A stretch of 46,645 nt of DNA, taken from assembly GCF_010682105.1 (NCBI RefSeq), contig NZ_JAAGWH010000067.1:1-46645 (forward strand), in the 5' to 3' direction. This stretch comes from Modestobacter muralis. GTDB lineage: Bacteria; Actinomycetota; Actinomycetes; Mycobacteriales; Geodermatophilaceae. The translations under genes were made by a program, and so were the position numbers. Positions 1 to 7,865 of this stretch are shown here, one piece after another (position 1 is the first letter of the stretch; each line of letters begins with the position of its first letter). The notes below the pieces were generated by a model. It was not told the origin of the DNA, ran no database searches, and worked only from the letters and a program-made list of their open reading frames with translations.

Positions 1-633
1 GCGGGTGACGATGCGGGCGGCGCTGGGGCGGGCGCGCAGCACCCGTCGGGCGGCCAAGCCCACCGCGAGGTAGACCACCGCGCAGCTGGCGATGTGCACC
101 AGACCCAGCGTGATGATCTGCACCGCCAGGGGCCAGGCGGCGTCGGGGTCGGTGAACTGGGGCAGCAGGGCCAAGAAGAGCAGGAACACCTTAGGGTTCA
201 GACCACTGACCCCGGCACCCTTGAGCACGCGCCGTGGCCATGGTGTCTGGCTCATCGTCTGGTCCCGGGGTGCATCGGTGAGCCCGGCACCCCCGCTACT
301 GGAAGACACCGAGACGGGGACAGCGCTGGGAATAGGGACAGCGCTGGGGATGGCGCCAGGGCTGCGCAGCATCGCCACGCCCAACCAGAGCAGGTAGGCG
401 CTACCCACAGCGGTCAGTGCGGTCAGGACCAGCGGGTTGCCCGCCACCAGCGTCGCAACCCCGGCGGCGACGACGAGGGTGGCGCCCAGGTGCCCAGCCA
501 GCAGCCCGGCGACGGCCGGTAGGACGCTGCGGTCGCGTAGCCCGGCGGTGATGGCGTAGGCCCAGTCGGCCCCCGGGGTGAGCACGAACAACAGCGAGAC
601 GCCCCAGAAGGCAGCGATGGCGGTGGCAGACAT
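1..633 (-). CDS. LysE/RhtB family exporter, C-terminus cut by window edge
   Basis: The minus-strand frame opens with ATG at 633-631 and stays open to base 1, giving 211 residues without a stop. The N-terminus (MSATAIAAFWGVSLLFVLTP, then GADWAYAITAGLRD) is the classic first helix and loop of LysE/RhtB amino-acid exporters; GLNPKVFLLFLALLPQF in the middle is the second family hallmark. Several hydrophobic helices alternate with a polar serine/proline-rich loop at about residues 100-130 that is longer than usual. The family exports amino acids or related small metabolites across the cytoplasmic membrane; the substrate cannot be told from sequence. It is divergent from an Lrp/AsnC regulator, the usual partner arrangement, so regulation by that neighbour is inferred. 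The stop lies outside the window. Confidence 0.9.
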   Translation of the reverse strand, partial: MSATAIAAFWGVSLLFVLTPGADWAYAITAGLRDRSVLPAVAGLLAGHLGATLVVAAGVATLVAGNPLVLTALTAVGSAYLLWLGVAMLRSPGAIPSAVPIPSAVPVSVSSSSGGAGLTDAPRDQTMSQTPWPRRVLKGAGVSGLNPKVFLLFLALLPQFTDPDAAWPLAVQIITLGLVHIASCAVVYLAVGLAARRVLRARPSAARIVTR

Positions 634-772
634 AGGTGGTGGCTCCCGAGCGAGGACGGCGTCGACAACGGCGCGTCATTACAGGCCCGCCACAGCAAGA
701 ATAAAAGTGATCGCCCGGAACGTGTTGCCAAGTATCCAGCCGTTGAGGCCTAAAAGGGGGTAATTTTAGCTT
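634..772. promoter_or_regulatory. Divergent control region between lysE-type and lrp-type genes
   Basis: The 139-bp spacer is markedly richer in A/T than its surroundings. At 750-769 it holds an inverted repeat, CTAAAA, eight bases, TTTTAG, directly before the Lrp/AsnC start codon. Lrp-family proteins favour imperfect A/T-rich palindromes, so autoregulation and control of the exporter are plausible. The repeat overlaps the likely ribosome binding site (AAAAGGGGG at 752-760). Confidence 0.45.
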
Positions 773-1225
773 GTGGACGCCATAGACAAGCAGATCCTTG
801 CAGTGGTTCAGGGTGAGGGACGGTTGAGCGTGACCGATCTGGCCGAGCGGGTGCGTCTGAGCGTCTCGTCGTGTCATCGGCGCCTGCGGGCCTTGGAGCA
901 TTCAGGGGTGATCGCCGGCTACCGGGCGCAAGTGGATCCGGTGGCGGTGGGCTTGTCTTTCGAAGCATTGGTCTTCGTCACGATGGCTGCCGCCGACCGG
1001 GCCGGCATCGAGGCCTTCGAGCAGGCGGTGAGCACCGTGCCGCACGTGGTGCAGGCGCAGCGGTTGTTCGGGGACCCGGACTACCTGCTGCGGGTCCTCA
1101 CCCGTGACCTACCGGCGTTCCAGCAGCTGTACGACGAGCAGCTGACAGAGCTACCGGGAGTGCACCGGCTGAGCTCGACTCTGGTGATGAAGACCGTCGT
1201 GGCAGACCGAGCACTGCCTCTGTGA
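773..1225 (+). CDS. Lrp/AsnC family transcriptional regulator
   Basis: This 150-residue protein has the full Lrp/AsnC layout. An N-terminal winged helix-turn-helix spans residues 1-50 (MDAIDKQILAVVQGEGRLSV, ending SSCHRRLRALEHSGVIAGYR). A C-terminal RAM ligand-sensing domain of about residues 65-145 contains GDPDYLLRVLTRDL, the conserved G-x-x-D-Y strand-loop. Length matches the family (about 150). The start is GTG with AAAAGGGGG upstream. It is divergent from the LysE-type exporter and most likely senses an amino acid and controls export of it; this is inference from context. Nothing is odd in the coding sequence. Confidence 0.9.
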   Translation: MDAIDKQILAVVQGEGRLSVTDLAERVRLSVSSCHRRLRALEHSGVIAGYRAQVDPVAVGLSFEALVFVTMAAADRAGIEAFEQAVSTVPHVVQAQRLFGDPDYLLRVLTRDLPAFQQLYDEQLTELPGVHRLSSTLVMKTVVADRALPL

Positions 1226-2058
1226 GTGAGGGGATGCGTCCGGCGACTTCTAGACGCTCCGCGCGTGGACGATCAGGTGAGCGTCAGCTCCGCTGAGGCC
1301 CTGACTGTCATCATCCACATGTCGAAATTATGTGGGGATCGGTGTCAAGGGGCTCAGGACGCGGACTGGCCAAGGTCGTCGAGCAGGCGGGTGAAGAACT
1401 CTTGGCGAGCGGTTGATCATGCTCGGCGGCGTGGTCGTGCTGGGCTTGCAGGGTCGGCCGGAAAGCGATCGAGGTCTGGAAGAAGGTGCAGGTCTCGCAG
1501 ACCGACTCGAAGGTGCAGTCTAGGCGTGCTGAGTTATCTGTTGACCGCAATCTCACGATCGACCCGGCCGCCGTGCTCCGCGCAGTACGCACCGTCGAGC
1601 GCCGCTCCCGGCTGATCTCGGGAAGTCGCTCACAACCCACCCAGCTCACAATGACCGGCTCCGCGCACTCAAGGCCGTGCAGAGCGGCTCGTGGCGTTGC
1701 TCATTCGCTGCCTTTAGAGGCTCAGCAGGCTCGTTGAGCGGCTCGTGACGCACTCGTCCGTGGCGGTTCGACCGTGAAGGGGCTCATGGAGAGGCACATC
1801 GGCGAGGTGCCGCAAACCCGCCGACGGCTGGGGGTCAAAGGATGCCGTAAGACCGGAGGACCGCCGGGTCGTGTGCGTAGTCGCCTTGGGCGTCTCCACT
1901 CAGCGTCCGGAGGGCCTCTTCGACGAGATCCGTCAGTCAGATTGCGTGATGACACGCGGTGCACCAACGTCTCCGGTCGCCCAGGCATGGCTTGCCCGTT
2001 GCTGGCCGCTCCGGGGGGATGCCATCGCTGACTTTACGCCATACGATGATTGACCCTG
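1226..2058. other. Gene-poor stretch, no supported gene
   Basis: About 830 bases lie between the Lrp-type gene and the terminator structure of the alpha-glucosidase. The longest open frame (1311-1649, minus, 112 codons) has a composition unlike a folded protein and resembles nothing I know. A/T is raised near 1311-1340, where CCACAT (1315-1320) and ATGTGG (1330-1335) form a short inverted repeat. The stretch could be decayed coding DNA, but I cannot name a parent. Confidence 0.4.
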
Positions 2059-2108
2059 CCGGATCCACCCGCCCGTGAGGGACGGGTGGATCCGGCCGTC
2101 CCTCACGG
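2059..2108 (-). terminator. Overlapping alternative hairpins after the alpha-glucosidase gene
   Basis: CCGGATCCACCCG at 2059-2071 is the exact reverse complement of 2083-2095 (13-bp stem, 11-base loop). CCGTGAGGGACGG at 2073-2085 is the exact reverse complement of 2096-2108 (13-bp stem, 10-base loop). The two stems share 2083-2085 and interleave, so they cannot form together. The pair sits 15 bases past the stop of the minus-strand alpha-glucosidase gene and probably ends its transcript. No U-tract is evident. Confidence 0.6.
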
Positions 2109-2123
2109 ACGGGTGGCGCAGCC

Positions 2124-3803
2124 TCAGGACGCCCGGAACTGCAGCCACACGGTGGTGTTGGGCGGGACGGTGCCGGCCCCTAGCGGGCCGCTGGCGAGGA
2201 GAACCTCACCAGCCGGCAGGTCGATGTCGGTGTCGGAGAGGTTGGTGATGCTCTCCCAGCCGGTCGAGCGACGCAGCCGGAGGACCTGTGTGGCGGCGGT
2301 GAGGCCAGCGTCGATCCACTGCAGTGACTCGTCGCCCTCTAACTCACGGCGCAGCCGGAGTGCGGCCCGGTACAGCTCGAGGGTGGAGCCCTCGACGCCG
2401 TCCTGGGCTTCGGCCGACCACTCACCGAAGGAGGCCGGCTGCGGCAGCCACGCGCCGGCGTCGCCGAAGCCGAACGACGATCCCTCACGCGTCCAGGGCA
2501 GGGGTACCCGGCAGCCGTCCCGGCCCTTTTCGGCGTGCCCGGTGCGCTCCCAGATCGGGTCCTGTAGGACATCCGGTGCCAAGTCGGCGACTTCGGGCAG
2601 GCCGAGTTCCTCGCCCTGGTAGAGGTAGGCCGAGCCGGGCAGGGCCAGCATGAGCATCGTCGCCGCCCGGGCTCGTCTGAGGCCTCTTTCGTCGTCCGGG
2701 GCGGGCGTGGTGCCCCCGCTGCGCAGCCATCCGTTGAGGTCGGTGCCGGCGGGCAGTGCGTAGCGTGACCGGTGGCGGACGACGTCGTGGTTGGACAGCA
2801 CCCAGGTCGCCGAGGCGCCCGCTACGGCCGCGGCTGACAGGGCACTGTCGATCTGCACTCGAAACTGCTCAGCCGACCACGGTGCGATAAGAAACTCGAA
2901 GTTGAACGCCTGGCCCAGCTCGTCGGGGCGGGCATAGAGAACGCGGCGTTCGGTGGCCAGCCAGGCCTCGGCGACGGCGGAACGGGGCGGGTCGTAGGAG
3001 TCCAGGACCTTGCGCCACTCGCGGAAGATCTCGTGCACCTCTTCCCGGTCGAACAGCGGGTGACTGCCGTCCAGCGGCAATCCGGTCACTGAGTCGGGGT
3101 GGCTGCCGCCGTAGTTGCGCAGCGGCTCGCTGAGGTCCTTGGCCAGGGCGTGCGCGACGTCAACGCGGAAGCCATCGACGCCCCGATCGGACCAGAAGCG
3201 CAGGGTGTGCAGGAAGTCCTCGCGCACCTCCGGATTGCTCCAGTTGAAGTCCGGTTGCTCGCGGGCGAACAGGTGCAGGTACCACTGGCCGTCGGGCACC
3301 CGGGTCCAGGCTGGCCCGCCGAAGTGCGACATCCAGTCCGACGGCGGCTGGCTGCCGTCGGGGCCTGTGCCGTCCCGGAAGACGTACCGGTCACGCGCTG
3401 GGGAGCCCGGTGCCGCGGCAAGCGCCTCGGCGAACCAGGCATGCCGGTCGGAGCTGTGGTTGGGCACGATGTCGACGATGACCTTGATGCCGCGGCGGTG
3501 GGCCTCGGCGACCATCTCGTCGAACTGCTCGAGGGTGCCCAGCCGGGGGTCGACGTCGCGATAGTCGTCAACGTCGTAGCCGCCGTCGGCCAGAGCCGAG
3601 GGGTAGAAGGGGCTCAGCCAGACGGCGTCCACCCCGAGCTGCTGCAGGTAGGGGAGCCGCTCGGTGACGCCGGCGATGTCGCCGAGGCCGTCCCCGTTCA
3701 GATCGCGGAAGCTGCGCGGGTAGACCTGGTAGACGACGGCCTGATGCCACCAGTCGGCGGACGCGTCGGGGATGCGGGCAGGGGGAGGAGAGGTGTCGGG
3801 CAC
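2124..3803 (-). CDS. GH13 alpha-glucosidase / oligo-1,6-glucosidase
   Basis: This 559-residue cytoplasmic enzyme lacks a signal peptide. The start is GTG at 3803, chosen because GAAGGAG lies five bases upstream; the open frame runs further but the extra residues look non-coding. All GH13 signatures are present: DWWHQAVVYQVYPRSF near residue 17, region I DIVPNH (about 111), region II GFRVDVAH (about 212, Asp nucleophile), region III VAEAWL (about 278, Glu acid/base) and region IV LSNHDV (about 337). This is the exo-acting alpha-glucosidase group, releasing glucose from short alpha-glucosides or maltodextrins. It lies 59 bases downstream of a LacI repressor on the same strand, probably in one transcript under the palindromic operator at 4956-4997. 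Confidence 0.92.
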   Translation of the reverse strand: MPDTSPPPARIPDASADWWHQAVVYQVYPRSFRDLNGDGLGDIAGVTERLPYLQQLGVDAVWLSPFYPSALADGGYDVDDYRDVDPRLGTLEQFDEMVAEAHRRGIKVIVDIVPNHSSDRHAWFAEALAAAPGSPARDRYVFRDGTGPDGSQPPSDWMSHFGGPAWTRVPDGQWYLHLFAREQPDFNWSNPEVREDFLHTLRFWSDRGVDGFRVDVAHALAKDLSEPLRNYGGSHPDSVTGLPLDGSHPLFDREEVHEIFREWRKVLDSYDPPRSAVAEAWLATERRVLYARPDELGQAFNFEFLIAPWSAEQFRVQIDSALSAAAVAGASATWVLSNHDVVRHRSRYALPAGTDLNGWLRSGGTTPAPDDERGLRRARAATMLMLALPGSAYLYQGEELGLPEVADLAPDVLQDPIWERTGHAEKGRDGCRVPLPWTREGSSFGFGDAGAWLPQPASFGEWSAEAQDGVEGSTLELYRAALRLRRELEGDESLQWIDAGLTAATQVLRLRRSTGWESITNLSDTDIDLPAGEVLLASGPLGAGTVPPNTTVWLQFRAS

Positions 3804-3862
3804 GGGACTCCTTCGGAGGGTGGGGAGGGGTGGGTGGCTGGTCGCAGAGGTCGGTGCGTCGG

Positions 3863-4921
3863 CTACGCGCTGAGGAGGGCCGTGGTCTGCCGGACCACGA
3901 GCTCTGTCGGCAGCTGCACGTGCTCGGCAGCCACTGGGTGTCCGGCATGGGATCGTTCGATTGCGCTGTGCAGCGCGGCTGCGGCTGCCCGGCCCTTGGC
4001 GTCGACGTCCTGCCGCACCGTGGTGAGCGTTGGCCGCAGCCGGCTTGCCAGGGGGCTGTCGTCGAAACCGACGACCGACAGGTCTGCGGGGACGCGGCCG
4101 CCCAGGTCCACGGCGGTGCGAACCAGCTCCGCGGCCATGGCGTCGGAGAAGCACAGCACCGCCGACGGCGGGTCCTCGATGTCAAGAAGCAGCCGCGCGG
4201 CCACCGACGCGTCGTCGTAGGCGCTGGGCTGGCTGGACACCAGGGGAGACACTCCGGCGGGTACGAGCGCGTCGAGCCAGCCCTTGAGACGCTGCCGCGA
4301 CGTGTGTCCCACGGCGTCCTCGGGTCTTGGTAGCCCGACCAGTCGTGGCCCGGGCCCGAGACCGGCGGTCAACACCCCCACGTGTCGGTGGCCGAGATCG
4401 AGGAGGTGCTCGGCTGCCGTGCGGGCGCCATATCGGTCGTCGACGTTGACGCCGGCCATCCCGGCGGCGGGGTCCTCATCGATGAGGACGAGGGGCACAC
4501 CTCGCCGGACCAGCCAGTTGACGGCCTTGGACCCCGGGGCGACGGCGCAGACGAGCGCGCCGTCCATGGGCACGTCACGGGCGGGCAGGACATCGCCGTG
4601 CTCGCCCGGTGGCAGGAGTGTGAGCCCCAGCCCGGTGGGTGCCAGCGCATCGGCGACGGCGCCGAGGAAAGTGGTGAGCACCTCGTCGGTGAAGGCATGG
4701 CGCAGGGAGTCCGGCAGCAGGACCCCGACGGCCCCGGTGGTGCCGCGGGCGAGCATGCGGGCGGTCGGGTCCGGGCCCACGTAGCCCAGTTCCTCCGCCA
4801 CCGCCAAGATCTTGTGCCGGAGCTGCGAGGAGAGCTGGTCGGGCCGGGAGAAGGCGTTCGAGACCGTCGCTCGGCTGACACCGACACGGTCGGCAACGGT
4901 TTGCAGCGTGGTTCGGCGCAC
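3863..4921 (-). CDS. LacI family repressor, maltodextrin/alpha-glucoside regulon
   Basis: The 352-residue product has a LacI DNA-binding head at residues 3-55 (TLQTVADRVGVSRATVSNAF, then hinge helix TARMLARGTTG) and a periplasmic-binding-protein-like sugar domain from residue 62 on, with GVNVDDRYGARTAAEHLLDLGHRHV-type core and VVGFDDSPLASRLRPTLTTV near residue 285-305. The start is GTG at 4921 preceded by GGGGAGGTGG. It is upstream of and co-directional with the alpha-glucosidase. Its 5' side carries palindromic operators, and a near-identical one precedes the transporter operon, so it is the best candidate for the regulon repressor. The effector sugar is unknown. Confidence 0.9.
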   Translation of the reverse strand: MRRTTLQTVADRVGVSRATVSNAFSRPDQLSSQLRHKILAVAEELGYVGPDPTARMLARGTTGAVGVLLPDSLRHAFTDEVLTTFLGAVADALAPTGLGLTLLPPGEHGDVLPARDVPMDGALVCAVAPGSKAVNWLVRRGVPLVLIDEDPAAGMAGVNVDDRYGARTAAEHLLDLGHRHVGVLTAGLGPGPRLVGLPRPEDAVGHTSRQRLKGWLDALVPAGVSPLVSSQPSAYDDASVAARLLLDIEDPPSAVLCFSDAMAAELVRTAVDLGGRVPADLSVVGFDDSPLASRLRPTLTTVRQDVDAKGRAAAAALHSAIERSHAGHPVAAEHVQLPTELVVRQTTALLSA

Positions 4922-4955
4922 GGTGCGTCCACCTCCCCGATGATCGGCGACCTGA

Positions 4956-4997
4956 TGCTGAACCGGTTCAGCAGGTGGGGGAACTGTACCGGTTCAG
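4956..4997. promoter_or_regulatory. Two operator palindromes upstream of lacI-glucosidase transcript
   Basis: TGCTGAACCGGTTCAGCA at 4956-4973 is a perfect 18-bp palindrome with the CCGG centre usual for LacI-family operators. A second copy at 4984-4997, CTGTACCGGTTCAG, has one mismatch between its arms. The centres are 26 bp apart. They lie 35-76 bp before the start of the LacI gene, fitting autorepression. A related copy is at 6398-6415. Confidence 0.8.
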
Positions 4998-5229
4998 ACG
5001 CGCTCGGCGCGATGGCAGCCGATCCGCGTCGGAGGAGGCCATTGCTCGTCGTCGACCCTGCGGACGCCTTGACCGCGGCTTCGCCGCTCTGTGCGGGCGT
5101 CGGGCGGAGTGCTAGGCACACGCCTGCAGCGGGCGAGAGGTGGTCGGTGACCGGAGTGCGTCAGGGGCTGGCCTTGCTCCTGACCGCACTGACCCGCCCG
5201 GCCATCTTTCTCGCGCATCGCGGGCTGGC
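4998..5229. other. Spacer between operator region and second LacI gene
   Basis: About 230 bases with no open frame I believe. It probably holds the promoter of the minus-strand LacI-glucosidase transcript at its left side and the 3' end of the second LacI gene's transcript at its right. Confidence 0.4.
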
Positions 5230-5252
5230 CTGCTGAGACCACGTCTTAGCAG
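5230..5252 (-). terminator. Hairpin after second LacI gene
   Basis: CTGCTGAGAC (5230-5239) and GTCTTAGCAG (5243-5252) pair over ten positions with one non-Watson-Crick pair and a three-base loop. It lies 35 bases beyond the stop of the minus-strand LacI gene. There is no clear U-tract, so it is a likely but unproven terminator. Confidence 0.45.
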
Positions 5253-5287
5253 GCGGCGGGTCCTCTGGTCGGGAGATGGCGGGTGGG

Positions 5288-6301
5288 TCAGGAGCGGGGT
5301 GGTCCGATGGACTCCCGCAGTCGCACCGGCATAGCAACGTGGACCGGGTGTTCCGCGAGTGCTCCGTCGGTCATCAGGAGTCGAATCGCTTCGGCGGCCA
5401 TCTGGCGGTGGGGCAACGCGATGCTCGACAGCGGCGGCTGCAGCCAGGCCGCCAGGTCTGAGTCGTCGAACGAGACGACGGACACGTCAGTGGGTATCGA
5501 GCGCCCGCGCGCCTTCAGCGCCTGGTAGACCCCTAGTGCAACCCGGTCGTTGAGACAGATCACGGCCGACGGGTCGCCGCCGTCATCCAGGAAAGCGCCG
5601 AATTGCTCGTACGCCGGTTCGGGCCACCACTTGCAGTCGACGGTGCCGGCCAACTCGGTGCCGGCATCACTGAGCGCTTGTCGGATGCCCTCGGTGCGCT
5701 GCGCGCCGGCGAGCACCTGTTCCCCTGGCTCGCCCACCAGCCAGATGGCCCGTCGGTGGCCGCGGTCGAGCAGAGCGCACGCCGCGTCCCTGCCGGCTTG
5801 GCGCTCGTCGGGGATCACCGCGGGCGAGCTGTTGTCTGCAGCCAGGCAGTTCAACAGTACCGTCCGCTCGAAATGCAGCTCCGCAGGAATCTGCACCTCG
5901 CGGGTAAAGAGGCTAGCGTAGACGTAGGCGTCGACGTGTCGGGACGCCAGGTCGCCGATCAGCGACGCCTCCAGCTCCGGGTCCCCTCCGGTCTCGCAGA
6001 CGAACAGCAGGTAACCGTGCTCGGCAGCGGCGGCGATGGCCCCGTAGACGAGGTTGCCCGCGTAGGCCTCCGTGGCGACGGTGTCGCTGATGAACGCGAT
6101 GCTGCGGGTCACCTGGGTCCTGAGCCCCTTGGCCATCAGGTTGGGCCGGTAGCGGAGCTCGGTGGCGGCGCGCAGCACCCGGCGGCGGGTCTCCTCAGCG
6201 ATGCGCAACTTTTGGTCCTGGCCGGTCAGGACGTAGTGGGCCGTGGTCTTCGAGGTACGCGCCTGGTCGGCAACGTCCTGCAATGTGACTCGGTCGCGCA
6301 C
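5288..6301 (-). CDS. Second LacI family regulator
   Basis: A 337-residue regulator with a LacI head at residues 4-55 (RVTLQDVADQARTSKTTAHY, then YRPNLMAKGLRTQVTRSIAF) and a sugar-binding domain ending VVSFDDSDLAAWLQPPLSSI near residue 280-300. The recognition helix (SKTTAHYVL) differs from that of the first LacI protein (SRATVSNAF), so the two should read different operators. The start is GTG at 6301 with GGGAGG upstream. It is divergent from the transporter operon with 178 bases between, where a distinct inverted repeat (6411-6434) lies. It may act on the same operon with another effector. Confidence 0.9.
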   Translation of the reverse strand: MRDRVTLQDVADQARTSKTTAHYVLTGQDQKLRIAEETRRRVLRAATELRYRPNLMAKGLRTQVTRSIAFISDTVATEAYAGNLVYGAIAAAAEHGYLLFVCETGGDPELEASLIGDLASRHVDAYVYASLFTREVQIPAELHFERTVLLNCLAADNSSPAVIPDERQAGRDAACALLDRGHRRAIWLVGEPGEQVLAGAQRTEGIRQALSDAGTELAGTVDCKWWPEPAYEQFGAFLDDGGDPSAVICLNDRVALGVYQALKARGRSIPTDVSVVSFDDSDLAAWLQPPLSSIALPHRQMAAEAIRLLMTDGALAEHPVHVAMPVRLRESIGPPRS

Positions 6302-6365
6302 AAAGGCATCCTCCCATGCACCGGGGCGGTCGATGACGGTCAGATCTCACTCATGTAACGCGCCC

Positions 6366-6434
6366 TTGACAGCGGACCATCAGCTCCTCTTCACTAATGC
6401 TGAATCGGTTCAGCAGTGATATGGATCACTGCTG
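6366..6434 (+). promoter_or_regulatory. Promoter and overlapping operators of the malEFG operon
   Basis: A consensus -35 TTGACA sits at 6366-6371; a weak -10 follows around 6390-6396. TGCTGAATCGGTTCAGCA at 6398-6415 differs by one base from the operator at 4956. Overlapping its right half, CAGCAGTGAT (6411-6420), four bases, then ATCACTGCTG (6425-6434) makes a perfect 10-bp inverted repeat, and TGCTGAAC at 6430-6437 is a further half-site. A repressor here would block initiation of the transport operon that starts at 6480. Confidence 0.75.
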
Positions 6435-6479
6435 AACTGAGCGCGACACACCGATCAACGGCGATCTCAAGGGAGTCTG

Positions 6480-7769
6480 ATGCGCACGCGTGGATGGAAG
6501 ATGGCGATCACTGCGGTCGCCCTGGCGACGACGGCGGCCGCCTGCGGCGGCGGGGACAGTGGCGGAGTCAGCAACGGTGATGCCTCGAGCGAGAGTGGGG
6601 GGAGCGCCTCGAACGCCAGCGCCGGCGACCTGCTCATCTGGACCGGCACCGGGCCTCAGGGGGAGGCCATCCAGCAGATCGCCGAGGGTTTCGGTGAGGA
6701 GAACGGCGTCAACGTCGAGGTCGAGCTCATCCCCGGCACCGACCTGCAGGCCAACTTCATCACCGCATCCCAGGGCAACAACGCTCCTGACGTCGTGTTC
6801 GGGGCCCACGACTGGATCGGCAACCTCGTCCAGAACGGGTCGATCGACCCGATCCAGCTGCCGGCCACGGTGAAGGACGACCTGCAGCCGAAGGCGGTTG
6901 AGGCCATGACCTACAACGGTCAGGTGTACGGGATGCCGTTCACGTTCAACAACCTCGTGCTGTACCGGAACACCGCGCTCGCCCCAGATGCGCCGGCCAC
7001 GGTCGAGGACATGGTGGCCGCTGGAAAGGCGCTGCAGGCTGACGGCAAGGTCGCTGAGGTGGTCGCCTGGCCGGTCGGCCAGACGGGCAACCCCTACTTC
7101 ATCCAGCCGCTCTACACGGCCGGTGGCGGCTACTTGTTCGGAACCGGTACCGACGGCGGATTGGACAAGGCTGACGTCGGCGTGGCCAAGCCCGAGGCCG
7201 TGGCCTCGTACCAGAAGATCGGTGCCCTGGGCGAGAAGGGCGAGAACGTCCTCAAGCGTTCCATCAGCACCGACAACCACACGGCGTTGTTCACCGAAGG
7301 CAAGAGTGCGTACATGGTCAGCGGGCCGTGGGACCTGCCGACCGTCGACAAGGCCGGCATCGAGTACCAGATCTCAGCGATTCCCGGCTTCGCCGGCGGC
7401 GCACCGGCTACCCCGTTCATCACGGTGGACGGGACATACGTGGCCAGCAAGGGTAAGAACAAGACCCTCGCTCAGGAGTTCGTGACCAACTACTGGTCCC
7501 GCAGCGACATCCAGACGTCCTACCAGGAGAAGGCGCAGGTCGTCCCGGCCTCGCAGGGGGTGCTCGAAGCGATCCGGGGCTCACAGCCGCGTGTCGCGCA
7601 GTCCGTCGACATCGGTGCCGCGAACGGCCAGATCATGCCCAGCTTCCCCTTCATGGCGGGCGTCTTCGACTCGCTGGGCAAGGCCGAGGCGGCTGTCGTC
7701 TCGGGCGCGGACCCGGCAGCGACCATTGCCGGTGCAGCCACCGCTATTCAGGACGTCGCCGGCGGCTGA
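6480..7769 (+). CDS. Maltodextrin-type ABC transporter substrate-binding lipoprotein (MalE-like)
   Basis: A 429-residue family-1 extracellular solute-binding protein. The N-terminus is a lipoprotein signal with a hydrophobic stretch and TAAAC box, lipidated Cys22, followed by a Gly/Ser-rich linker to about residue 48. The mature domain begins LLIWTGTGPQGEAIQQIAEGF and includes PDVVFGAHDWIGNL and GMPFTFNNLVLYRN, typical of maltose/maltodextrin binders. AAGGGAG precedes the ATG. It is the first gene of the five-gene operon, presenting sugar to MalFG on the outer membrane face. Ligand class is inferred from the two GH13 enzymes linked to it and the LacI control. Confidence 0.92.
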   Translation: MRTRGWKMAITAVALATTAAACGGGDSGGVSNGDASSESGGSASNASAGDLLIWTGTGPQGEAIQQIAEGFGEENGVNVEVELIPGTDLQANFITASQGNNAPDVVFGAHDWIGNLVQNGSIDPIQLPATVKDDLQPKAVEAMTYNGQVYGMPFTFNNLVLYRNTALAPDAPATVEDMVAAGKALQADGKVAEVVAWPVGQTGNPYFIQPLYTAGGGYLFGTGTDGGLDKADVGVAKPEAVASYQKIGALGEKGENVLKRSISTDNHTALFTEGKSAYMVSGPWDLPTVDKAGIEYQISAIPGFAGGAPATPFITVDGTYVASKGKNKTLAQEFVTNYWSRSDIQTSYQEKAQVVPASQGVLEAIRGSQPRVAQSVDIGAANGQIMPSFPFMAGVFDSLGKAEAAVVSGADPAATIAGAATAIQDVAGG

Positions 7770-7790
7770 TGCAGGTCGAGTGGCGGGGGT

Positions 7791-7814
7791 GACGGGCCGG
7801 CGCGAGCCCCCGTC
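7791..7814 (+). other. Intercistronic hairpin malE-malF
   Basis: GACGGG (7791-7796) pairs with CCCGTC (7809-7814) in the 96-base gap between the binding-protein and permease genes. Such stems commonly protect the binding-protein mRNA or attenuate read-through so that more MalE than permease is made; that role is inferred. Confidence 0.4.
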
Positions 7815-7865
7815 GCCGCCGCCTCGGATCAGGCGGAGCTCCACTACCGACCGTGGGAGGTCGAC

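Noticed and set aside
1311-1649. 112-codon minus frame in the gap after the Lrp-type gene
   Set aside because: No ribosome site, residues look like random translation, and no homologue comes to mind.
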